Below are positions 1 through 5,895 of a DNA stretch of 13,495 nt, one piece after another. Under the pieces are notes generated by a model that was not told the origin of the DNA, did not search any database, and was given only the letters and a program-made list of their open reading frames with translations. Numbering within the stretch: the stretch's first letter is position 1; each line of letters opens with the position of its first letter. The stretch comes from Reyranella sp. (lineage in GTDB: Bacteria; Pseudomonadota; Alphaproteobacteria; Reyranellales; Reyranellaceae). Where the stretch lies: the NCBI GenBank assembly GCA_030681635.1, contig JAUXRT010000486.1:1-13495 (forward strand), given 5' to 3'. The translations under genes and the position numbers were made by a program.

Positions 1-55
1 CGCGGTCCAAAAGACTCATGATCTTCCGGACCGCGCGCGTCCCGCGCGCTCATGG
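1..55. repeat. Palindromic intergenic repeat, copy A
   Basis: This stretch matches 12912-12966 without gaps over 55 positions, with 43 identical by my count; two 1-nt gaps improve the centre. Positions 21-38 and 44-55 are identical blocks. It holds two inverted repeats. The outer one pairs GCGGTCC (2-8) with GGACCGC (28-34). The second pairs GCGCGCG (33-39) with CGCGCGC (43-49) around a 3-nt loop. It ends 24 nt before the stop codon of the leftward pentapeptide gene, so it would be transcribed as that gene's 3' untranslated region. The left end may lie outside the window. It resembles REP/RIME-type short interspersed palindromic repeats, but I cannot name a family. Confidence 0.75.
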
Positions 56-79
56 GATTCCAGTGTCTGACTTCAACCG

Positions 80-871
80 CTAGTCAAGATTCACCGAGAC
101 GCCGAGCCGTTCGAGAAGTTCCGTCTGCTGGCTTTCACTGATCATCAGCCCGGCGTAGCCGGACAGCACGGCCAGGTTCAGCCCGGAGATCGTCGAGCCC
201 CGGAAATCCGCGCGGGTCAGGTTGGCGCGCTCCCATTCGGCCTTGTCGAGCGAGCAGTCGCGCAGAACGGCGTCGGTGAGGTTGACGTCGAAGAGGGCGG
301 TATCGAGAAACTTGCAGGTCAGGAACTCGCAGCTCTCCAGCGACACGCCAGAGAAGTCCGTGAAGGTGAAATTGCAGGCCTCGAAACGCGCGCGCGTGAC
401 GATCACCCGCTTCGAGATCGCCTTGGTGAAGGTCGAGGCGTGGAAGCGCACGCCGCGGAAGCTGCATTCCCGCGCCCGGAAGTCGTGCATGTCACAGCGT
501 TCGAAGGAACCAACTGCGAAGTTGCACTCCTCCGCGTCGACGTCCCGCAGGTCGCAGAAGGCGAAGGTGCACCCCTTTTTCTGGTCGGCGTCGAAAAAGC
601 TGGTGCCCTGGAAGCGAGCGCCCGGGAACTTGCAACTGGCGAACCGGCCCGGTGAAAAGCGGCAGTCCTTGAATTGGGCGCCGGAGAAATCGGCGCCACG
701 GACGGCCGGCAGGTCGAAGGTGCAGCCGACGAACAGGCAATCCGACAGGTCGAGTTCGTCGAGCGCGACGGCAGACGTGAAGGCCATGGCCTCGAATTTG
801 CGGTCCGTCTTTGCCAGCCCGGTCAGTTCGTCCTGGCGGAGGGGCCTCGGCGCGGGATCGGCATTCGCCAT
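80..871 (-). CDS. Pentapeptide-repeat protein, cysteine-rich
   Basis: This 263-aa protein consists mostly of pentapeptide repeats (A/C-x-[L/F]-x-x) from about residue 36 to 233, the kind that fold into a right-handed quadrilateral beta-helix. Thirteen cysteines lie at 45, 50, 70, 80, 101, 106, 116, 126, 136, 166, 181, 186 and 206. All are multiples of five up to 80 and one more than a multiple of five after that, so there is one register slip, near the DQKKG segment (96-100). The C-terminus (about 241-263) looks like the short capping helix seen in other pentapeptide proteins. No signal peptide or membrane segment is visible, so it is probably cytosolic. The start is supported by AAGGA at 879-883, seven bases upstream. 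Qnr/MfpA gyrase-protecting proteins share the fold, but the repeat alone does not show that function. It is divergent from the adenylate cyclase gene. Confidence 0.88.
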   Translation of the reverse strand: MANADPAPRPLRQDELTGLAKTDRKFEAMAFTSAVALDELDLSDCLFVGCTFDLPAVRGADFSGAQFKDCRFSPGRFASCKFPGARFQGTSFFDADQKKGCTFAFCDLRDVDAEECNFAVGSFERCDMHDFRARECSFRGVRFHASTFTKAISKRVIVTRARFEACNFTFTDFSGVSLESCEFLTCKFLDTALFDVNLTDAVLRDCSLDKAEWERANLTRADFRGSTISGLNLAVLSGYAGLMISESQQTELLERLGVSVNLD

Positions 872-931
872 GGGCGTATCCTTGGACTGTGGCTATCTTC
901 GTTCCGCCGATGTACCTGATGGCCGGAGCCC
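872..931. promoter_or_regulatory. Divergent intergenic region, pentapeptide / cyclase
   Basis: This 60-bp gap separates two divergent start codons and must carry the 5' signals of both genes unless promoters lie inside coding sequence. It contains the ribosome-binding site of the leftward gene (879-883 read on minus) and a short GGAG at 925-928 for the rightward gene. I see no convincing sigma-70 -35/-10 pair and no clear operator palindrome. Confidence 0.45.
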
Positions 932-2170
932 ATGTCGAAGCATTCTATCCCCCTCACCGACTGGCTGGCCGATGCCGGCCTGCGCAACATGTCGCTGGAA
1001 GAGATTCTCGACGGCTTCTCGCGCCGCCTGAACGACCTGGGCGTGCCCATGGCGCGCGCCTTCGTCGGCATGAACACGCTTCATCCGATGGTGCGGGCGC
1101 GCGGCCGGATCTGGGATCGTGCCGCCCGCGAGATCACGCACTTCGAGTTCAGCCATGCCGGGATCGACGTGGCGATGGTGCGGGAAAGCCCGTTCGCGCC
1201 GATGTTGCGCGACGGCGTTGTCGAGCGGCGCTGCGACCTTGCCGACGCCGCGACGGTCAAGGGCGTGCCGGTCTTCGAGGAGCTGCAGGCCGCCGGCATG
1301 ACGGAATGGCTGGGCCGCGTCTTTCCCATGGGCGAGTTGGTGCCGCAGGTCGGCTGGACGGTCGAAGCCGACCATTCCGAACGGCTGGCGCTCGTCTGTT
1401 CGCTCACCACCGACCGGCCGGGCGGCTACAGCGAGGCCGATCTTGAGGTGCTGAAGCAGACGCTGCCGGTGTTCGCGCTCGCCGTGAAGGCCGTCACCAT
1501 GCGCGCGATCGGCCACGGGCTGCTGGCCGCCTATCTCGGCGCCGGCCCCGCCGGTCGCGTCTTCGCCGGGACCGTGCAGCGCGGCGAGGTCCTGAGCGTC
1601 GAGGCCGTGCTGTTCTACACCGACCTGCGCGGCTTCACCGCGATCGCCGACACCACCCCTGGCAAGGAACTGATCGCGCTGCTCGACGAGTGTTTTGAAT
1701 GCATGGCCACGCCCGTCGTGCGCCACGGCGGCGAGGTGCTGAAGTTCATGGGCGACGGCCTGCTGGCGGCCTTCGCCGTCCACCCGGCGGGCCGCGCCGA
1801 GGTCTGTGCCGCCGCCCTCGAGGCCGCGACCGAGGCACTCGCCCTGATCGAGGCGCTCAATGCAAGGCGGCGGGCCGCCGGCCAGCAGACGGCCGGGCTC
1901 GATCTCTCGCTCCATATCGGCACCGTGCAGTACGGCAACGTCGGCACCGCCCAGAGGCTCGATTTCACGGTGATCGGGCCCGCGGTGAACGAGGCCTCGC
2001 GCATCGAGAAACTCTGCGAGCCGCTCGGCCACAGCCTGCTGGTGTCGCAGTCCTTCGCCGAAGCGGCGACGACGATCCGGCATCGCCTGGTCTCGCTCGG
2101 CCGCCATCGCCTGCGCGGCGTGCGCGAGGAAACGGAGCTGTTCGCGCTGGCGCCGGTTCAGCCGCTTTAG
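932..2170 (+). CDS. Class III adenylate cyclase with N-terminal sensory-like domain
   Basis: This 412-aa protein would make cAMP from ATP. The cyclase homology domain spans about 222-385. Visible catalytic features are FYTDLRGFT (metal ligand D231), KFMGDG (second metal ligand D275, adenine-selecting K271), D344 in LDFTVIG (adenine-selecting partner) and N353/R357 in VNEASRIE (transition-state Asn and Arg). The Lys/Asp pair argues for ATP rather than GTP. Residues 1-200 form a soluble domain without membrane helices. I read it as the GAF-like domain common to such alphaproteobacterial cyclases, but I see no ligand motif. GGAG lies only three bases before the ATG, so this start is likely but not certain; M20 is an alternative. 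The gene ends 3 nt before the stop of the convergent dctM gene. What activates it cannot be told from the sequence. Confidence 0.92.
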   Translation: MSKHSIPLTDWLADAGLRNMSLEEILDGFSRRLNDLGVPMARAFVGMNTLHPMVRARGRIWDRAAREITHFEFSHAGIDVAMVRESPFAPMLRDGVVERRCDLADAATVKGVPVFEELQAAGMTEWLGRVFPMGELVPQVGWTVEADHSERLALVCSLTTDRPGGYSEADLEVLKQTLPVFALAVKAVTMRAIGHGLLAAYLGAGPAGRVFAGTVQRGEVLSVEAVLFYTDLRGFTAIADTTPGKELIALLDECFECMATPVVRHGGEVLKFMGDGLLAAFAVHPAGRAEVCAAALEAATEALALIEALNARRRAAGQQTAGLDLSLHIGTVQYGNVGTAQRLDFTVIGPAVNEASRIEKLCEPLGHSLLVSQSFAEAATTIRHRLVSLGRHRLRGVREETELFALAPVQPL

Positions 2171-2173
2171 AGC

Positions 2174-3922
2174 TCAGCCGCCGTAGAGATAGGTCGGCAG
2201 CCACAGCGTCATGCCCGGCCACACATACATGATGGCCAGGCACAGGATGACGATCAGCATGTAGGGCATCATGCCGCTGAAGATCTGGTTGATCGTGACG
2301 TGGGGCGGCGAGACGCCTTTCAGATAGAAGGCCGACATCGCCACCGGCGGCGACAGGAAGGCGGCCTGCAGGTTCACGAACACCATGGTGCCCCACAGGA
2401 TCGGGTCGATCTCGTAGTGCTTCAGCAGCGGCAGGAAGATCGGCACGAAGATGATGATGATCTCGGTCCACTCGAGCGGCCAGCCGAGGATGAAGATGAT
2501 GGCCTGCGACAGCAGCATGAACTGCAGCGGCGTGAGGTTGAGCGACAGCGCCCAGCGCTCGACCAGGCCCTGGCCGCCCAGGATGGCGAACACCGCCGAG
2601 AACAGCGCCGAGCCCACGAACAGCCAGCACACCATCGCCGTGGTCTTGGCGGTCAGGAACACGGCCTCCTTAGTCCGCTTCCAGTCGAGCGTGCGGGCCT
2701 GGAAGGCCAGCAGGAAGGCGCCGGCGGCGCCGACCGCGGCCGATTCGGTGGCCGTCGTGATGCCGAACAGGATGACCGCCAGCACGATCACGGTGAGGAT
2801 GCCGAGCGGCATCACCGACGCGGTGAGCAGCTTCAGCACCACGAAGCGCGCGGCGTCCATGCGCCAGTAATAGCGGACCAGCATCAGCGCCAGGAGGGCC
2901 GCTATGACAGCGAACCAGATGAAGAAGGCGGGCGCCGGCCCGAGCTCAGCCTCGGTCGCCGGTCCTGTCGAGAGTCCGGGCGTGCCGAGCTGCTGCACGC
3001 CGGATTCTGCCGCGACCTCGACCACCTGCTGGTGGATGACCACGTACCACCAGGTCGCCCACAGCGTCAGGACGACGAGGGCAAGCGGCACCAGCGACAT
3101 GATGAGATTGCCGAGCAGAGCGCGGTAGCCCAGCGGCCTGCCGTCGAGATCGATGGCCTTTGCCTTGTCCGGAGAGACCAGCGCACGGACCAGGCCCACG
3201 AACATGTTGCGCGAATAGGCGGCCTGGAATTTCTCCACCCAGCCCGGCACCGGCACGCGCGTCTGCTCCTCCGGCAGCTTGGGTGCGATCTTGGGATTTA
3301 TCAGCGCCCAGCCGATGATGTAGACGAGATAGAGCAGGGCCAGGAAGAAGCCCGGGAACATCGCGGCGGCATAGAGCTTGACCACCGATTGGCCGGCGAC
3401 GGCGGCATAGACGATGATCATGACCGACGGGGGAATCAGGATGCCTAAGGTGCCGCCGGCCGTGATGACGCCCGAGGCGAGCTTGACGTCGTAGCCGGCG
3501 CGCAGCATCGGGTTGAAGGCGATGACGCCCATCAGCACCACCACCGCGCCGACCAGGCCGCTGGCGATGCCCCAGAAGGTGCAGACGATCAGCGTCGCCA
3601 CGGCGAGCGCCGCCGGCACCCGGCGGAAGGCGAGCTGGATCGAGTAGAACATCTTGTCGACCAGCGCGCCGCGCTCCATCACGTAGCCCATCAGGACGAA
3701 CAGCGGGATCGAGATCAGCACGTCGTTGGTCATGGCGCCGTAGGTGCGCTGGACCATCAGGTCGAACACCTTGTTTTGCGTCCACGAGTGCGACGGGTCG
3801 TAGAAGGCGATGAAGCCGAAGAAGATGCCGAGCCCCATGAGGGTGAAGGCCGTGGCGAAGCCCATCATGATCACGACGACGATGAGCCCCAGCATCAGGA
3901 GCCCGAGGGCGGGATCGCTCAT
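2174..3922 (-). CDS. dctM: TRAP transporter large permease, DctM (FcbT3-like)
   Basis: This 582-aa multi-spanning inner-membrane protein is the ion-coupled translocation subunit of a tripartite TRAP importer. Family signatures are GGTLGILIPPS (157-167) and GITTATESAAVGA (387-399), with hydrophobic helices throughout. Typical DctM proteins are about 425 aa. The excess is an internal segment of roughly 150 residues (about 212-365) with two further hydrophobic stretches (about 272-295 and 331-350). This fits the longer mannitol/chloroaromatic-type large permeases (COG4664, FcbT3), and the DctP and DctQ here also look like that type. The start codon overlaps the dctQ stop as ATGA (3919-3922), so the two are translationally coupled. 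The substrate is not shown; an organic acid is likely from family and neighbours. Confidence 0.94.
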   Translation of the reverse strand: MSDPALGLLMLGLIVVVIMMGFATAFTLMGLGIFFGFIAFYDPSHSWTQNKVFDLMVQRTYGAMTNDVLISIPLFVLMGYVMERGALVDKMFYSIQLAFRRVPAALAVATLIVCTFWGIASGLVGAVVVLMGVIAFNPMLRAGYDVKLASGVITAGGTLGILIPPSVMIIVYAAVAGQSVVKLYAAAMFPGFFLALLYLVYIIGWALINPKIAPKLPEEQTRVPVPGWVEKFQAAYSRNMFVGLVRALVSPDKAKAIDLDGRPLGYRALLGNLIMSLVPLALVVLTLWATWWYVVIHQQVVEVAAESGVQQLGTPGLSTGPATEAELGPAPAFFIWFAVIAALLALMLVRYYWRMDAARFVVLKLLTASVMPLGILTVIVLAVILFGITTATESAAVGAAGAFLLAFQARTLDWKRTKEAVFLTAKTTAMVCWLFVGSALFSAVFAILGGQGLVERWALSLNLTPLQFMLLSQAIIFILGWPLEWTEIIIIFVPIFLPLLKHYEIDPILWGTMVFVNLQAAFLSPPVAMSAFYLKGVSPPHVTINQIFSGMMPYMLIVILCLAIMYVWPGMTLWLPTYLYGG

Positions 3923-4590
3923 ATCTTGTTGTCTCCGCTGCCCATGCCGCGCTGCCGCGCGGCCTCTTCGATCTGCTGCGCGTTGGCGATGGCCATCTGG
4001 CGCGACGCCTCGTCGACATGCTCGCTGTGGGCGAGCTGCTCCTCGACGACGTCGATCTCGGAGACGTCCTTCAGGCGGGCCGGCCAGGCCCCGGTCTTGA
4101 GACAGACGATGCAGCGGGTCACCTCGGCGATGCCCTGCAGCAACACCAGCGCGCCGGCGATCGGGATGACCGTCTTGAAGTGATAGACCGGCGGACCGTC
4201 GGCGGTGACGTTGGAATGCTCGGCGATGCGCCAGGAGTCGCCGGCATAGTCGTAGCCGGCATAGACCAGCGCGCCGATGCCGGGAAAGAAGAAGACGAAA
4301 TAGAGGATCAGGTCGAGCGTCGCCTGCGTGCGCGGACGCATCGAGCTATAGAGGAAGTCGCCGCGGACGTGGGCGTTCTGCGCCAGTGCATAGGCGCCGC
4401 ACAGCATGAACAGCGAGCCGTACAGCATGTTGTTGAGGTCGAAGATCCAGGCCGTCGGCGCGTTCAGGATATAGCGCTTGAAGACCTCCAGGCAGACCAC
4501 CGACATCAGCACGATGATCAGCCAGGCCGCCGCCTTGCCGACCCAGGTGCTGATGCCGTCGATCGTGTGCAGGAACCGCTCAACGGTCAT
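3919..4590 (-). CDS. dctQ: TRAP transporter small permease, DctQ (FcbT2-like)
   Basis: This 223-aa membrane protein has four hydrophobic segments (about 20-37, 53-71, 92-112 and 139-155), the usual DctQ layout. It pairs with DctM in the inner membrane. The C-terminus (about 172-223) is a charged, Glu/Gln/Ala-rich, probably helical cytoplasmic tail that makes the protein longer than many DctQ subunits. I chose the ATG at 4590. The frame stays open to a GTG at 4626, but that GTG lies inside the stem-loop at 4620-4650 and has no good ribosome-binding site, while the ATG follows a purine-rich CAGGCAGAG. The gene sits between dctP and dctM and overlaps dctM by four bases. Confidence 0.9.
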   Translation of the reverse strand: MTVERFLHTIDGISTWVGKAAAWLIIVLMSVVCLEVFKRYILNAPTAWIFDLNNMLYGSLFMLCGAYALAQNAHVRGDFLYSSMRPRTQATLDLILYFVFFFPGIGALVYAGYDYAGDSWRIAEHSNVTADGPPVYHFKTVIPIAGALVLLQGIAEVTRCIVCLKTGAWPARLKDVSEIDVVEEQLAHSEHVDEASRQMAIANAQQIEEAARQRGMGSGDNKI

Positions 4591-4619
4591 GCGCTCTGCC
4601 TGTCGGACTTGAAAGGGAC

Positions 4620-4650
4620 GAGGCACCGCCCGTTGGGCGAGCGGTACCTC
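4620..4650 (-). promoter_or_regulatory. Intercistronic stem-loop between dctP and dctQ
   Basis: Read on the minus strand, GAGGTACCGC (4641-4650) pairs with GCGGTGCCTC (4620-4629) with one G-U wobble. Two or three more C-G pairs follow after a small bulge, closing on a loop of about AAC. It lies between the dctP stop (4670) and the dctQ start (4590). No T-tract follows, so it is not a standard intrinsic terminator. Such hairpins after a binding-protein gene commonly stabilise the upstream mRNA or partly stop transcription, giving more binding protein than permease. That role is inferred here. Confidence 0.65.
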
Positions 4651-4669
4651 GCGCGTTGCGGCCTTGCGT

Positions 4670-5797
4670 CTAGAGTTTCACCGGCTTGGCGGTCGGGCCG
4701 AAGTAATGGTCGAACGCCATCTTTCGGCTGACCACCGTATCCTGCTCCCACTGCGTCGCGCGCTTGGCGAAGGCGAGCTGCGACTGGACGATCTCCTTGA
4801 ACAGCGGATTGTCTGCCGCCTTCTTGGTCACGACCTCGTCGTAGATCTCGAGCTGGCGCTTCAGGACGGCATCGGGCGTCTTGTAGAACTTGAGCTTGTC
4901 CTTGGTCTGCAGCTCGACATAGTCCTTGGAGTAGCGGTCGATCGCCTTCCACTGCATGTCCTGCGACGCGGCCTCGACGGCGTTGGCGATGATCGCCCGC
5001 ATCTTCTCCGGCAAGGCGTTGTACTTGTCCTTGTTGAACATGATCTCGAACTGCTCGGCGTTCTGATGGTAGCTCTGCAGCATGCAGACCTTCGAGACGT
5101 CGGCGAAGCCCAGCAACCGGTCGGACGAGGCGTTGTTGAACTCCGCCGCGTCGAGCAGGCCGCGATCCATCGCCGAGACGATTTCGCCGCCGGGCAGCGC
5201 GTTGACCGCGGCACCCATGCCCTGGAACACGTCGATCGAGATGCCGACGGTGCGGAACTTCAGGCCCTTGAGGTCGTCGACCTTGGTGATCGGCTTCTTG
5301 AACCAGCCGAGCGGCTGGGTCGGCATCGGGCCGTACGGGAACGACACGACGTTGGCATTGATCGAGGCGTAGAGCTTGTCGAGCAGTTCCTTGCCGCCGC
5401 CGTACTTGTGCCAGGCCATCAGCATGTTGGCGTCCATGGCATAGCCCGGGCCCGAGCCCCACAGCGCCAGCGCCGTCTGCTTGCCGTAGTGATAGACCAG
5501 CACGCCGTGGCCGCCGTCGAGCGTGCCCTTGGACACCGCTTCGAGCAGGCCGAAGGCCGGCACGACGGCACCCGCCGGCAGAACCTCGATCTTGAGGTCG
5601 CCGCCGGTCATGTCGTTGACCTTCTTGGCGTAGTCGAGCGCGTACTCGTGGAAGATGTCCTTCGACGGCCAGGTGCTCTGCCAGCGCATGCTGATCGGGC
5701 CCTGCGCCTTGACGACGGCAGGTGCTGCAACAGTTGCCGCCGTGGCGATGGCAGCGCCCTTCATGAATTTGCGGCGGGATTCTTTCCTCTGAGACAT
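4670..5797 (-). CDS. dctP: TRAP transporter substrate-binding protein, DctP (TakP/FcbT1-like), Tat-exported
   Basis: This 375-aa periplasmic binding protein captures the substrate for the DctQM permease. The N-terminus carries a twin-arginine signal, SRRKFMKG (7-14), a hydrophobic Ala-rich stretch and a likely cleavage near VKA (29-31). The mature part has TRAP binding-protein marks: LKFRT (179-183) with R182 at the position of the carboxylate-clamping Arg, and PGGEIVSAMDRGLLDAAEF (202-220), which matches the TakP-type layout where the Glu (here E219) lies near the bound cation. The overall pattern is closest to TakP and the mannitol/chloroaromatic group (COG4663), which suggests a 2-oxo-, hydroxy- or aromatic acid. 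I chose the ATG at 5797 because GGAGG (5805-5809) sits seven bases upstream; the in-frame start at 5833 would add 12 residues ahead of the Tat signal. Confidence 0.93.
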   Translation of the reverse strand: MSQRKESRRKFMKGAAIATAATVAAPAVVKAQGPISMRWQSTWPSKDIFHEYALDYAKKVNDMTGGDLKIEVLPAGAVVPAFGLLEAVSKGTLDGGHGVLVYHYGKQTALALWGSGPGYAMDANMLMAWHKYGGGKELLDKLYASINANVVSFPYGPMPTQPLGWFKKPITKVDDLKGLKFRTVGISIDVFQGMGAAVNALPGGEIVSAMDRGLLDAAEFNNASSDRLLGFADVSKVCMLQSYHQNAEQFEIMFNKDKYNALPEKMRAIIANAVEAASQDMQWKAIDRYSKDYVELQTKDKLKFYKTPDAVLKRQLEIYDEVVTKKAADNPLFKEIVQSQLAFAKRATQWEQDTVVSRKMAFDHYFGPTAKPVKL

Positions 5798-5895
5798 GAC
5801 GTTTCCTCCGTGTGCTTGGCTTTTGTTTCTCAACGCTAAGCTTCAGTCAGGATGAACCGGCGGACAAAGACCTGTCTAGCCCAAACGCCCGGGGA
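5798..5895 (-). promoter_or_regulatory. dctP upstream region and ribosome-binding site
   Basis: This 98-bp gap separates the peptidase stop from the dctP start. It holds a strong GGAGG ribosome-binding site (5805-5809) preceded by an A-rich stretch (around 5815-5830 read on minus). The gap is wide enough for a separate dctPQM promoter. I see only weak -35/-10 candidates, so co-transcription from upstream and an internal promoter both remain possible. Confidence 0.4.

Noticed and set aside
80..871. Quinolone-resistance (Qnr) gene
   Set aside because: The shared pentapeptide fold is not enough; length, repeat register and cysteine pattern do not let me assign Qnr function.
893..2107. A 404-codon minus-strand frame opposite the adenylate cyclase
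   Set aside because: Low-complexity His/Arg/Gly-rich translation; the cyclase has all catalytic motifs.
2168..2176. Terminator between the convergent cyclase and dctM genes
   Set aside because: Only 3 nt separate the stop codons and I see no hairpin with a T-tract there.
4591..4626. N-terminal 12-residue extension of DctQ from the GTG at 4626
   Set aside because: The GTG lies within the stem-loop and has no good ribosome-binding site; the ATG at 4590 fits better.
4620..4650. Rho-independent terminator after dctP
   Set aside because: No T-tract follows on the transcribed strand and dctQM need transcription from upstream; called an intercistronic stem-loop instead.
4664..5839. A 391-codon plus-strand frame opposite dctP
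   Set aside because: No recognisable domain, no ribosome-binding site, and DctP on the other strand is unmistakable.
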